A DNA stretch of 64,000 bases from Tetracladium setigerum (lineage: Eukaryota; Ascomycota; Leotiomycetes; Helotiales): the NCBI GenBank assembly GCA_031472005.1, contig PZJY01000002.1:2666001-2730000 (forward strand). Reading direction: 5' to 3'. Under the pieces are notes generated by a model, which searched no databases, was not told the origin of the DNA, and worked only from the letters and a program-made list of their open reading frames with translations. Shown one piece after another: positions 25,938-38,678 of this stretch. Position numbers and translations under genes: made by a program. Each line of letters starts with the position of its first letter. Within the stretch, counting starts at the first letter, position 1.

Positions 25938-28334
25938 TTAAGCCTTCTCCTCTGACTTGTCGTTACTCTCCTTGACTTCTGGAGCGTCGTCTTCCTTGTT
26001 GTTCTTGACATACTCATCGTAAACGGTGAGAGCCTCATCAACCTTGGATCGAAGAGCGGCGTCATCCTCAATACTATAAAAACATTAGCGACAGATGTGA
26101 TTGGAACGTTTGCACATGACTTACAGATTGACCAGTTCTTGATTCTCCATCTCCAGAAGCATACCAGTAATCTTTCCAGCCAATTCTGGTTGCATGACCT
26201 GGATCTTAGGGAAGAGAGCCTCTCCAAGGATTTGCTTTTGTTGATGAGCAGGAACCAGGGCGAGTTGGTTTTGGAGGATTGAACCGTTTGTCAAGCCATC
26301 ACCAGTTGGTTGGACGGATTGTGGGTTGCGGCCACCTTGTTGTGGAGGGAAGCCACCTGGGAATTGCTGAGCTGGACGGCCAGCTTGAGCACCGCCACGG
26401 CCAGCACCACCAGCTGGTCGACTACCTTGTGGGAAGTTTGGCTGGCCAACACCTGGTAGACCAGCCATGTTTGGAGGCATGCCTGGGAGTTGAACAGGTC
26501 GTCCACCACGGCCACCGGCAAGCGCAGCAGCTTGTTGAGCTTGTTGCATGGCGGCAATGAACTGGGGGTTGTTCTGTCCATTGAAGGCGGCTCCTGGAGG
26601 GAATTGACCTGGAATGCCGTACATGTTAGGTGGAAGCTGTTGTGGGCCTGGGGCACCACGACCACCTTGTTGCGGTGGGAATCCACCTGGGAATTGACCT
26701 GGACGTCCACCTTGAGCAGCAATTGGCATACCACCTTGGGCGGGGAAAGGCATGCCTCGTCCAGCAGCTTGAGGTGGCAAAAATCCACCTGGTTGTTGTC
26801 CTGGAGGATAGAACATTGGAGCTTGCATGAACTGTTGTGGCATACCAGCAGCGGCAGCGGCTTGCTGCATACGGATCTGATTTCGAGCCTGGATGCTGGC
26901 CTCCAATTGGCTCTTACGAACGTCCTTGCGCTGAGCGAGGGCGACGTAGAGAGGTTTGTTGTTGACCATACGTTGGTTCATCTCAGTAACAGCCTTTGTA
27001 GCCTCATCTGGGTTGTTGAAGCAAACGAAACCAAAGCCCTTGGACTTGCCTAGGGTGCGCTTCTCGGTCTTGACAGCAGAAGCATCGGTTTCCTCGGTTG
27101 CGACCTCAGCCTCAGTCTCGCCCTCCTTCTTAGTCTCCTTGTTCTCCTTGTTCTTCTCGGCCTCTTTCTTTTCCTTCTCCTCGGCCTCGGCGGTCTCGGC
27201 AGGAGTATCACGCATGACCTTGGCGGAGGTGATAGCACCGAAAGGAGTGAAAAGGTCTCGAAGCTTATCATCATCGACTTCATCATCTAAGTTCTTGACA
27301 TAGAGGTTGACACCTTGGTACTTGGATGCCTTCTCAACACGGGCAGCCTCGTAAGACTTGCGGAGCTCCTCCTCACGTTCGTGCTTCTTCTGGGCACGAC
27401 CAACGTAGAGATCCTGGCCCTTGAAGTCCTTTCCGTTGAGATCATCAACCGCGGTTGCAGCATGCTCGTGGTTGATGAAGTTAACGAAACCAAATCCACG
27501 GCTCTTGTTGTTCTCTTGATCACGGGCGAGAGATGCAGAAGTAACATCACCAAACTTCTCGAACAAATCACGGAACTCCTCATCAGTCACCTCGACTGGG
27601 ATGTTCTTGACGTAGATGTTGGTGAAGTTGGCCTTCATCTCCTCAAACTTGCTCTGGCGGTCCTTCTTTGGGATATGGTGGCCTACGAAGACCTTCTTCT
27701 CGTTCAGCAACATGCCATTGACGTGCTTGATGGCCTGGCTGGCTGCCTCATCAGTCTCGTAGTGAACGAATCCATAACCCTTGGAAGCTCCGGTCTCATC
27801 CTGAGCGACCTTGCAACTCAAGATGTTACCGAAAGCAGCGAAGGTGTCGTGAAGAGCCTTGTTGTCGATGGCAGTATCCAAGTTCTTGATGAAAACGTTT
27901 CCTTGGCCAGTCTTTCGAAGGGCGGGATCACGCTGGGACCACATAATACGGCATGGGCGACCCTTGATCAAGGTGTAGTTGAGCTCCTCCAATGCCTTCT
28001 CGCCATCAATGGTGGTATTATAATTGACATAGGCATATCCAAGAGATCGGCGGGTGACAGCGTCACGGCAGACACGAATGGAGGCAACAGGGCCAATCTG
28101 GGAGAAAAGCTCGAAGAGCATGGCCTCAGTGACCGAGGAGTCGAGTTCACCGACATAGAGGGAAGCAGAAGCTTGAGGGTGAGGAGCGGCGGAAGCAGGA
28201 GTAGGACCAGCGGTGTCTGGATCCTCAGGGCCCGCGCTGGCGACGTCGGTGTTGAGAGGAGGAGCGCCACCAGTCAAGGAGGCATTGTTAAGTTCGTATG
28301 CGAGCTGATCGACAGCGGCGGTAGCAGCAGACAT
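25938..28334 (-). CDS. pab1: Polyadenylate-binding protein
   Basis: Pab1 coats mRNA poly(A) tails, promotes translation through eIF4G and controls deadenylation; it acts in cytoplasm and nucleus. Exons 28334-26125 and 26073-25938 give 781 residues. Four RNA-recognition motifs are visible: RRM1 about 58-134 (SLYVGELDSSVTEAML), RRM2 146-222 (GNVFIKNLDTAID), RRM3 239-315 (NIYVKNIPVEVTDEEF) and RRM4 342-468 (VNLYVKNLDDEVDDDKL). RRM4 is interrupted at about 377-428 by a Glu/Lys-rich insert. A Gln/Gly/Pro-rich linker follows, then the C-terminal MLLE domain (ILGEALFPKIQ, GKITGMLLEMENQELV), whose last helix is completed by exon 2. The ATG precedes a short acidic N-terminus. A 5' leader intron is likely (28352-28509). 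Confidence 0.97.
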
Positions 28335-29585
28335 CTTGGGCGAAACTGGTACTGTGGAAGGGTTAGCACTAATACGCGCTGGAGTAGATGTATGATGATT
28401 GAAGTAAAGTGCGCGTTTTATAGGGGTGTGGAAAATGAAATGAGAGGAGGAAGGAAGGTGCTAGGGGTAGGAGCAGGAGAGAAGGGAACAAAGCCAGATC
28501 TTGCCTTACCTAGAACGGGGAGTGAAGTAAAGGAGTGGGCGTTCTTTCAAGGATGTGCGATCGTTGGCAGATCTGTACACGAGATGATTGCGTAGAAGAT
28601 TGAAAGATTGATTGAGCTTTGTGGGAGGCGGATGTTGAAGGCGAAGAGATCGAGGAGGCGGTGGGGGAAAAGAGTCGCGAGCCTGTATGGGTTTTAAAGG
28701 GGATTTTCAAGTTTTTTTGTGTCTCTTGAAGAGGGTCTTTTCTGGAAGGATGAACGAAAGAAAGCACGAAACGATCGCACTTTTATCCGCAGTGGTTTTT
28801 TCTTTTATGGGGTGGGTTGGTAGGTGAAGGTTGGTGGGAAGAGGAAGGGCAGGAAGAGAGCGGCGCCTCTGAAAATATTATATGAGCCGCGACGAAAAGC
28901 CAGAAATTTTAGAGTGGGCCGCTAGCTGCTAGTGCCAAGCGCCAAGCCTAAGTTCATCAGATGATGGTCAGGCGTAATAAACGGTGCGCGTTGGTTGCCT
29001 GCTGATTGAGGCCGTCAGGCTGCCACCAACTCACCGCCTTTCCCACTAGCACGTGCCGACTGGCAATTGCTGACAAAGCCAGGGTTCATCCCCACCAGCG
29101 GTCGGTGGTCAGTGGTGACGTTCCAGAAGGCTGCGCTGTGCAATTCACCCCGACGACTGCCTTTGCTTTTCAACCACTCCAAGTTAGCGCTCGTTGTGCC
29201 AATCTAAAACTCCTGTCTTCTCTTCCATCACAATCCAACAAAGCACGACTACCCTCCCTCTCCTTACCGAAGTCGACTTACTGCACCACGGAATCACAGA
29301 ATCACAGAATCCCGTCGAACCGCTTACTCACCATCCAAATCACCCTCACTACCTTGGTCTAATAAGTCTAGCCTAGGTCTAAGTCTAAATACCGGCCTGC
29401 CTACCTCCTCTAGCAGTCCTCCCGGCGGCCAATATCTTCTCGACTGTGTTTAACTTCCTCCTACTTTCTTGTGGGCTGAAGCATTGGACTCTTCCTTCCT
29501 CGAATCTCAACTTTCCTAGCATGTATCTTTCCGAATAATTCCCAGCCTCATTACTGGTCGATAACGAACCCGATCAATTTCCAAA
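28335..29585. promoter_or_regulatory. Divergent promoter region pab1/hul5
   Basis: About 1.25 kb separates the two start codons, which point away from each other. The left part is the pab1 leader (including the probable intron); it contains an A7 run on the transcript strand (T7 on the plus strand near 28711-28717). CACGTG lies at 29050-29055 roughly mid-way. The right part is CT-rich and likely the hul5 leader. Confidence 0.5.
28352..28509 (-). other. Probable 5' leader intron of pab1
   Basis: On the minus strand a donor (TAG then GTAAGG) at 28509, a perfect GCTAAC branch site near 28363-28368 and a CACAG acceptor ending at 28352 define a 158-nt intron only 17 bases upstream of the pab1 start. 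The three signals fit together well; transcript data would settle it. Confidence 0.55.
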
Positions 29586-32500
29586 ATGTTCTCTACTTTC
29601 AGTGGCAACTCCCGCCGTCCCAGACAAGTCAATCTTTCGGGGCACAATCCCAACCCATTCGCCTCCAACACTTGGGTTCGCCCTCCACTACTCAGCAAAC
29701 CGTTGCAAGTGCTCAGCAGGAAAGGCAGCAACGCCAGCTCGAGAGAGAGAAACTCAACGCCTCGAAACGAATACAAAGGATATGGAGGGGCCACAAGGTC
29801 AGGAAGGATCTAGCTGATGGGCAACGCAGATTATGGGACCAGGCGGAAGCAGGCAGAGTGGACTCGGATCCTAGTGTTCTAGTCGAACAGCTACGCTTTC
29901 TAGTACTATTCTACAATCCGCGACTACCTCAGGACATGAAAAGACTTGTTAGTCTAAGTCAAAAGATCTCGGCGGTGGGATGTATAGACTTTCTGCCTAG
30001 TCCGCAAGTTCAAACAAAGCTTCCCAAATTAGCGAAATTTGCCTTAGAAGCTCTTCAGTCGTCAGTCATTCCGCCCTGTTCTAGCCCACACACAATAACT
30101 AACAGCTTTCAGTTCTCTGCCGGAATTTCCCACCACTCTTTTGGAACTGTTGGTGGGAATTGTAAATCAGCGACCTCATACCTTCCCAGCGATCTCTCAA
30201 CAGTACTACACTTATTTGTCCTCACTACTTCTCTCACGCGAGTCTGGAAAGGTCGATCGGAGCTCCATCATTACGGCAATACGGATTCCAATGATACAGA
30301 ACCTGAGCTCTCCCAATTCCTGTCAGTCTAAGCTCCCACATACCTTTCACTTCTAACTTTTCTCAGACGATACCCTTCGAGATACATACACCTCGTTTGC
30401 ACTGTACTTCTTAACTACACCTAATCTCTCTGGCATTTTAGGAAACTTGAGCGATATTGCAGCAATAGTCGACTTGAAATTGCTTTCTGCCTCATTAGTG
30501 CACACTTTTTCAGTCAACTCAATCTTCCCGGAACAAGCAGAACCCAAATTATGGCTTCTATCGCATTACATTTCATTGCATCGCCTTCAAAGACAATATA
30601 CACAAGAGGCAGATTATCTAAGGGGGCTGTCATTACAACTCTCTAGCTCCTCGGCAGAAATCGTTAATAGGATAGACGCGGGCGAGGTATCATCTATGAA
30701 CGATGATGACCTCGATGTTGTTGCAGTCACACCATTGCCCGCTTTAGTGAAGGAAGAGTTACTGAGTTTGGTCAATAAAGCGAGCATTTCTGGATTGCTG
30801 GAAAAGTTCAGTGTCGATTATGCGAAAGCTTCGGCAGCGGGGGAAGAGGACGCAAGTCTGCTTGCCAGCTACGCGTTGACCCTATTGCGAATATTTCCAA
30901 GACGAGGCGATGAGATCCGGATGTGGTTGTACCGCGGGTCAATATCAACTAGTCATGGTGGACAAGTCCCTGCTCTCAAGTTCTTTTGGCAGGCTGTCGT
31001 CAAGACTTCCATTTTCTCCCAAATTCAAGCCGACTCGAAAGCTGCTTTGACGTTACTTCGAGCCCAGACACAAATTCCAAACCGTTCATCCTCGTCAGTT
31101 GACTACTCAAAAGACCGAGAATGGCGAACCATATTGCTCTTTCTCGAGCTTTATGCCTTCGTGCTCAGAATTACGGACGATGAGGAATTCCTGAGTCCGG
31201 GAAAATTCAATTTGACGCAAGGAAATGGGCCTATATCACGGACGAGAGAGTCAGCTCTCCCTCTCGAAGAGGTCAAACAGCTTACACAGTTCTTAAAAAA
31301 TCTAGCTTTCACAACATACTATAACGCCGGCGAACTCTCGGATGGTGGTCAAAGTACAGCCACGACTGGACTTGGCAGCTATTTCGGGGCAACTCCTAGT
31401 ACGATATTTAAGGCTCCTGATGCCGGAAACCCATCTCAGCCTATTGCCAAGCGGCCTTTTGCCGGAATCGCGAGCATGACGTTCGAATATGTGAGGACAA
31501 TCACAACTGGAGTCATGCGGATGCTTTATGAACGGGACTCTAGACGAAGGTTCTTACCTAAAGACCACTGGCTAATGACTTCTCGATTTGACATGGAAGG
31601 ATTCATTCCAGCCGTCGTCATGGAGGAAGAAAAGCGGCACGAGATACCTGAAGATGAGGATGAAGATGAAGGGATGGAAGATGAAATTGACGAATCTCGT
31701 AACGAGCGTTCAGGTCTTGTTGGGATGGGAAGACCTCGTCGAGCTCAGCAAATTGAGGCTATGAGGAAGACTCAACAACAAGCTGCCAGGCAAAAGGTTT
31801 TAGCGGCAGTTGGTCCGCGACTTGAGGTTTTACAAAATATGCCATTCGTAATTCCTTTCGAGACACGGGTACAAATCTTCCGACAGTTCGTTCTTCTCGA
31901 TCAAATTCGCCGACGTGACGGTAATGTAGATCCCGATCACTGGCGAATGGCTGTCATGGAAGCCGCTCATCATGGCCCAAGACGTCGAAATGGTCACGAA
32001 TTATTAGGTCGTCACCATGCTAAGATTAGGAGAGATCAGATTTTCGAGGATGCCTATGATCAATTCTACGAGCTCGGGGAGGGTTTGAAGGAACCTATTC
32101 AAATTACTTTTGTGGATCAATTCGACTCTGTTGAAGCTGGGATCGACGGAGGTGGTGTTACGAAGGAGTTTCTAACGAGTGTAACCAAGGAAGCATTTCA
32201 CTCTGAAAGTTCGGGGAGTTTGTTCGTTGGAAATGACCAGAACTTGCTTTACCCGAACCCTTCAGCCCTAGATGAAAGACGGCAAATCCTAAAAGAGGCC
32301 GGGATTCTAGAGTCCGATTTTGAGTGGCGAGAGACCATTCGAGAGCTTTTGAAGCATTACGAGTTTCTGGGCAGGGTGGTTGGGAAATGTCTCTACGAAG
32401 GCATTCTTATCGACATCAGTTTTGCCGGTTTTTTCTTGCTCAAATGGGCAGCTTCAGGAGCCACTGGTGAGACAGGTTATAAAGCCAATATCAACGACCT

Positions 32501-33205
32501 TCGGGATCTCGACGAAAGTCTCTACCAAGGCCTGCTTCAAGTCAAAAATTATCCTGGCAATGTCGAAGATTTCTCTCTTGACTTCACTATCACTGACACA
32601 GTCTCCATCCCCGACTCGCCCACTGTAGCCATAACCCGCGAACTCATCCCTGACGGCTCTAACATCTCAGTCAACAACGAGAATCGCCCCTCTACATTTA
32701 CAACGTCGCGCGTCACCGTCTCCAATCCCAACCCAAACAACAAACGGAAGCCTTCTTGCGCGGTCTCGGCGACATCATCAAACCCTCCTGGCTATCTATG
32801 TTCAACCAATCCGAGCTGCAAACCCTCATCGGTGGGGATTCCTCCGAAATCGACGTGGAAGACCTACGCCAGAACACGCTATATGGTGGCGTCTATCAGA
32901 TTGGTGACGATGGCCAGGAACATGATACGGTGAAGTTGTTCTGGAAGGTTTTACAAGATCTTGATGATGAGGATAGGAGAAAGGTCTTGAAATACGTAAC
33001 ATCTACACCCAGAGCGCCGCTTTTAGGCTTCTCACAACTGAATCCGAGGTTTAGCATTCGGGACGCTGGGAGTGATGAGGAGAGATTGCCAAGTACGAGT
33101 ACATGTGTTAATCTGTTGAAGCTGCCGAGGTACTCGACGGCGAGCGTCTTGAAGCAGAAGTTGTTGTATGCTGTCAATTCGGGTGCGGGTTTCGATCTCT
33201 CTTGA
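29586..33205 (+). CDS. hul5: HECT-type E3 ubiquitin ligase, Hul5/UBE3C family (two frameshifts)
   Basis: Hul5-type ligases extend ubiquitin chains on misfolded proteins and proteasome-stalled substrates. Exons 29586-30060, 30113-30321 and 30367-33205 use short introns of 52 and 45 nt with GTCAGT donors. The N-terminus (RRPRQVNLSGHNPNPF) is typical of the family and is followed by an IQ-like motif (ASKRIQRIWRGHKVRKDL). The C-terminal HECT domain has VEAGIDGGGVTKEFLTSV, VVGKCLYEGILIDI, LLGFSQLNPRFSIR and the catalytic cysteine in STSTCVNLLKLP. Two breaks occur: at 29674-29676 (GGG; the frame resumes with GSPSTTQQTV) and at about 32686-32689 (CCCC; the frame resumes with LYIYNVARHRL). One added base at each makes the length 1174 residues and a multiple of three. 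As given, the frame from the ATG stops after 75 codons. Confidence 0.88.
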
Positions 33206-35629
33206 AGCTCTCTTGTATGCAAGGTTGCAGATAGAGGCACGGGGGCTGGAAAATGAAATGCAATGATATGGAAAGAATAGAATGGCGTTTGGTGTTGATG
33301 GAGTCGAATTGAACCCAATTGAATGGCGAACAACGACGATGATGAATGACGATGATCATTGGCGAAGATAGATGAGCATATATCATGAATTACAAGCATA
33401 GAACCTCCTCTGTGTCTGGAAATTTTCTGTCTCTCTCGAGTCTCAATAAATAGTCTTATCGAAATGATTTTTGCAGTCCCACGCCAAATCAACCCTATGC
33501 TACTTGTACACCCTCGCATCAGTAACAACTAGGTAAAATGCCGGGTCAAGCTGCTGTTGATGATATGGACTCTCGTGTAGATTGCACACGCCGGATGCTC
33601 GTGTTAAGAACAAAGAGAATCTCTCCTGCCTTCCTTCCTCCTTTGTTACTTCTATACAGAGTCTGCCCATGAAATCCTCTTGGACATTCACTACATGCGC
33701 TTCTCTTATATCTTTCGTTTCTTGTAGTCACACCACTGCCTGGTGAATTGCGACTCTTCTTGTCGTCACGAGAAAGGATATGAGCCCCTAGCTCTGATGT
33801 TTGAATTCTTGAGGATTCACGCTGTTTATTTGTAGGTGATAGGGAATTCCGCGGCCTTTAGCTACCTACCTAGGAATTTGGCCAGGTGGTGGGTTTAAGG
33901 AAGAAGGGTACGATTTTTTTGGGTCTTGGGTGAGAAGGGAGGCGCTACAGGAACTGGTAGTTGGATTGCTAGTGTGTCAAGCTGTGAAGTTGTGATACAT
34001 GTTTACGCAATGCCAATCCGGTTACGTTAGAAGTCTGGCATGAAATTCTATAAATACAATCAATGGAAAGTTGTAGTTGAACTTAATCTGCTTGGTTGGC
34101 GTAAGAGAGCTGTGATTGGGAGTTCTTGAGTGACTTGCACATATCGAAGCATGGGTCTGGCGATTTCGAGTTTGTTATAAATTGTGTTCAAATATGACAA
34201 GAATGATGTGTATGTACAAATTAACTCTTGGTTGGTAGGGTTTTATTCGATGAATTTTCCTCTACAAAACAACACATAACATGAAGCGAGAGCAGGCGTC
34301 TTGGCCTCCCGTCGACACTGGCACTGACTGATGTGGTGCTGAACAGCTTCTGAAGGATTCAACTTGGAATGACATGTTATTCAATGAACATTGAGTAAGT
34401 ATCATTTCAACTTTTCAACAAGTACCGACTCAAGGTTATCAAGTACACCCAATAGGCGTTTCCAAGTTGTGCTCACGTGATCAAAAAACTAGGAAGGACT
34501 GGAAATCTCTCTCTCCGCTTCTCCCTCTCATCCGGCTCTATCCACCTGCTAACTAAAACGCCTGTGAATATGCACTAAATCTCATGGTTTCAGGCCAGTA
34601 TAAACCATCTCGCAAGGTCAACCGCGAAAGTTGAACGGAGACTTCGATTCCGTAGAAACTTGACGGCTTTTTCCAGGGACATAAACTTCGTACTAGTACT
34701 GCAGGTCACGATCATTATACATACATCCCATTCCCTACTTCTCTCGGCACTTGGATATATACTTCAGCATTATCCTGGAGGCTGCTGTATGCGCAGGGCT
34801 TTTTAAAGTTCTTCTAACTCAAAACTAAGCATTTAATATTTCCTGTGCGGCCACTTGTCGTTGCTAATTGCGTAGGACGGCGCTGTCGAACTATCCTTTT
34901 TTTTTCCACGGTCGATGGGCCCATTTATCATTTATTCAAAGTACGAAAAGTTGATAGGTTATGAGTCCATCCAAGAAAGTGGATCGCTCGAGTCGAACCT
35001 TAGAAACGGCTCGGCCCGTACCTTGCTTGCACGTAGGAGGTCCTGCTTCCATGATAGTTCTGCGAATTTCTGCTTCTTCATATTGCTTTTTATCCTGCAA
35101 TGCACGCCGGCAGATATCCCGCTCACCATGCAACCTTCTTCCAAAATTTTAACCAAAAGCCCCCATTCTATTCATTTTTTACACTACTGCAAATATCTTC
35201 ATTTACTAGCGAGGGACGAAGGCGATGTGATGTGAAGTGACATCGGCACAAAGTCAAAACGCCCAACCACTAAATTATACTTTGCACTATCAGCCATCCT
35301 TGAAGCTGCATATGCAACTATCCACGACAACACACTCCCTCAGAACGATTTCTTCACTCTTTGCTCATCCTCCCATCTTTCCAGATACTTGAGGTTCCAA
35401 ACGGCTCCCTTCCGTCTTTGCCGTCCATCAGTTACCGGGTTAGGCATCCTAAAAGCAGCATGCAATATGCAGGCATCTAAACCACCAGATTACTTCTGGA
35501 GCCCGCCAGAACTCCCCCATCTTTGTCCCCGAGCTTTGAAACTTCGAACCTCGGTCACACCGGCCAACGACTTCCTATTTAATATCCCAGTATCTTTCTC
35601 CGCGAGGGAGCTAAGCAAAATCATCCAAA
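33206..35629. other. 2.4 kb intergenic region after hul5
   Basis: The left end is the hul5 3' untranslated region. Beyond it no coding signal was recognised. Elements: CCTA/TAGG-rich motif TACCTAGGAA at 33867-33876 and CACGTG at 34474-34479. The right end should contain the promoter and leader of the aldo-keto reductase. Confidence 0.5.
33445..33450 (+). terminator. Candidate poly(A) signal of hul5
   Basis: An exact AATAAA lies 240 bases downstream of the hul5 stop in AT-richer sequence. Fungal poly(A) signals are degenerate, so this is only suggestive. Confidence 0.35.
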
Positions 35630-36749
35630 ATGACGCGCCAAACGCCACTGTTGAAACTCAGTAATGGGGTGGAAATACCTGCTTTGGGGTTTGGGACGTT
35701 TGCAAAAGAGGGAATTGAGGGGAAGACCTATGACGCCGTGATTACCGCTTTGGAGACGGGATATAGACATTTGGATTGTGCTTGGTAGTAAGTTATTACA
35801 ATTGCTATGATACTTTGACACTCGAATGGTAACTAAGTCATATCTCTAGCTACGAAAATGAAGACGAAGTTGGAGCCGCTCTCAAAGCCTGGCTTGCTAA
35901 CAACCCCTCTTTCAAACGTTCGGATATTTTCATCACCACTAAAGTCTGGCCACACCTCATGGAACCTGAAGACCTTGAGTGGAGTCTCAATGATTCGTTG
36001 AAAAAGTTAGGGGTTGATTATGTTGATTCTTTTTTGATTCATTGGCCTTTCGGTTGTGAAAGAACTGAAAGCCGGAGAGTGAAACTGGGGGAAGACGGAA
36101 AGGTAAGACCTCTGCCTCTTATTCTCATTTTTACTTAAGCAATCCGTCCGAAATACATGAATTGTGTTAACGAGAAAATCAAAAGTACATTCTTAAGGAA
36201 CCGCTACCCCAGGATCTTTCTTCAGCCTGGAAAACCATGGAAAGCCTACAAAATCAAGGCAAAACGCGCTCGATAGGCGTATCGAACTTTACAATCGCTC
36301 ACCTGGAGTCTCTCTTGACCTACGCCAAAATTGTTCCTGCAATCAACCAAGTAGAAATCCACCCTCTACTTCCCAATACCCCACTCATCAAATTTTGTTT
36401 TGCCCATTCCATCCTACCTGTCGCATACTCTCCACTAGGATCGCAACATCAATGCCCCACCACTGGCGAGAAGGTACTCGAAAATAGCGTCTTAAAGGAT
36501 CTTGCAAAGGAGAAGAACGTAGATGTTGCACAGATTTGTATCTCATGGGGCTTACAGAGAGAGTTCGCGATAGGTGTTTTACCGAAGAGCGGGGATAGTG
36601 AGAGAATTAAGAGGAACTTTAAGACTGTCGACCTGAATGAGGGGGAGATGAACAGAGTTAATGCACTTGTAGAGGATGGACGGGAAGGAAAGAGATTCGT
36701 CGACTTGAAGGATACATTTGGGTTTAGTGTTTTTGGTGATAGGATTTGA
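35630..36749 (+). CDS. Aldo-keto reductase (NADPH-dependent)
   Basis: This is a single-domain aldo-keto reductase, a cytosolic NADPH-dependent carbonyl reductase. Exons 35630-35787, 35850-36102 and 36186-36749 give 324 residues, the usual length of the superfamily. The catalytic tetrad is visible: D49 (RHLDCAWYYENE), Y54, K84 (ITTKVW) and H117 (FLIHWPFG). Also present are SIGVSNF, INQVEIHPLLPN and the coenzyme-binding VLPKSGDSERIKRNF segment. The closest functional classes are Gcy1/Ypr1-like glycerol dehydrogenases and xylose/aldehyde reductases, but the substrate cannot be told from sequence. The start (CAAAATGAC) is the first ATG before the conserved barrel. The last ten or so codons are repeated just after the stop, 55 bases on. 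Confidence 0.93.
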
Positions 36750-36804
36750 GCAAAAGTCAGCGGCGGGATTTTTGGGTTTCGTGATTTTTGGTGATAGGAT
36801 TTGA
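36720..36804 (+). repeat. Duplicated 3' end of the aldo-keto reductase gene
   Basis: A segment of about 31 bases ending in GGTGATAGGATTTGA occurs at the end of the coding region (about 36719-36749) and again at about 36774-36804, with one substitution and one inserted A. The repeat period is 55 bases as measured from the GGTGATAGG core. It looks like a small local duplication across the stop codon. Confidence 0.75.
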
Positions 36805-38678
36805 CTGGGTCTAGAACTGGCTGTGGGATTTCTTTGGCTGATGCTGTTGCCACTAGATACTGAAGACAACAGACGACGCCCCTTCCCATGCATGCATACG
36901 TAGCTTCTCCATGATTTGACCCCACGGGAAGTCTCCCCTTGTAGCGAGCTGCATTGTTTTCTCGCTTAGCGATTTCCCTCGCAAGAAGTCCTCCCCGAGC
37001 TTGGCATAAAAATGGCCATCCACCCCTCTTTCAACTTTCAATTTCTACAACAACGAGTCATGATACCCAAAGATCCCGGAATACGAACGAGGTTGCACAC
37101 ATCCATAATCCATTGTTGGGAATTTGAACCCTCAAAGTTCTTAAGTTGCATCCTGGTCTATACGTGAAGTATCGTGCGTCGTGAACTTGACCAAGTCCGG
37201 TGCAAGCTGCAGTCACTCTTCCTATTCGAGTGCGCCTCCGACCTCCCCGTTTAGTACATCAATACATAACACAAATAGGCGGAAAAGAATGGGGAATGGG
37301 GCATTGATGGGAGGCATTTGTAAAACAACCCCCTTGGGTTTCACTACAGAACTTGTAACTGGTGGGCTAGTGGCATGTACGTTGTGTATGTAGGTGATTT
37401 TTGCAGATAGGTTTATGCAGGGTAGGTGGGACAAAGTAAGGTAGGTAGGCACAACGCACACGAGGGAAAGTCGTACATGGCCCAAAAGTCCCCACGCAGA
37501 CACAAAATGACATGCTTTTGGGATCCGCGAATTTGCTCGTGCTACTAGCTATTGTGGCTTGGGGGAACAGAACTTTATGCAGGTAAGGAGGAAAATGTTT
37601 TCCCCGGGTTGCATATTCGCGCGCTTTGCTGCAGCTCGCTTCCAGACCAGGCGGCCAGCGGGATGCACCTTGATCTCAAAGAATCTCTTGCCGTGCCTCT
37701 TTCCAGGGAAAAAGGGCAACAGAAAGTCGTTCGTAAACGCACGTAAGGATATAGAAGGTGGGATGACCTGATTTGCTACCGCGGAATAGAATTACCCAAA
37801 ACCCAACAGATCAGTTCCCCGAGGCACTGTACTGTTTTCCTAATTCAGGCACTACATCCGACTCGTGGGTTCTTACCATAGATACACCACCAACCCTACG
37901 ACCAACATACTCGAGTACCTCGTCATACATGACCCGCGAAGCTGCAAGTTAAGTAATTCTACGGAACGCGGCCGTTGCTCTGCATTGCAGGGCATGGCAT
38001 GTCCAGCTGAACTGCCCTGAACCTAAGAGCAATGGTACATGCTTCGTACAGCACCAAGCCGAAGCTGCTACCCACAGACAATATAAGGCCAGCCACCACC
38101 ACGCTAAAAGCAGGTTAAATCATAGAAAGGTGTGGTACAAGTACATATCCGAGTACCACGTCAGCACCGTCCCTTGGTGGAATCCCCCCGTGGTGGAAAT
38201 ATAGAAAGGAATGGTGACACAACACGAACCTCTGAACTACCGTATGCGCAACAAGACTTGAAACTTTGTTTCGACTCCCGCAGTGGTGTGAGTATAGGTA
38301 GTGGCAGTGATACAAAGCTGGGGAGCTGGGAGAAGAAAATGCTGCATAGAATTATCGACTGCTAGTGCAAAACAAAAGGTTTGAACTATTCAAACTTAGA
38401 ACTTGGGTGGACAAGGAGAAATTAGACGGCAAAATTCCTTGTGGTACTAGACAGGTCAGGCATTCTATGGTAAAGATCAGGCAAACCCACACACACAGCC
38501 TTTGCCGCATGCTATGAAGGGTAAGGAGCAACTAAAATTACACACAGACGTCAAGAGAAGGAAAAGACTTTACAAAGTCCTCGCATGCTTTGAAATCTGA
38601 TATCAAATCTCCAATCTCCAATAAGTGACGCCTGAGATTCACCACCCAAGAAATCCAAAGATGAGCGTAGCATTCAAC
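36750..38678. other. 1.9 kb intergenic region, convergent genes
   Basis: Two genes end facing this stretch (aldo-keto reductase on the plus strand, TauD-type dioxygenase on the minus strand). Apart from the duplicated gene end at the left edge, no coding or RNA gene was recognised. Short frames present are not family-like. Confidence 0.5.

Noticed and set aside
27315..28595. 426-codon open frame antisense to pab1
   Set aside because: It is the mirror of a highly biased coding sequence, opens from a non-ATG codon and resembles no family; long antisense frames are expected opposite such genes.
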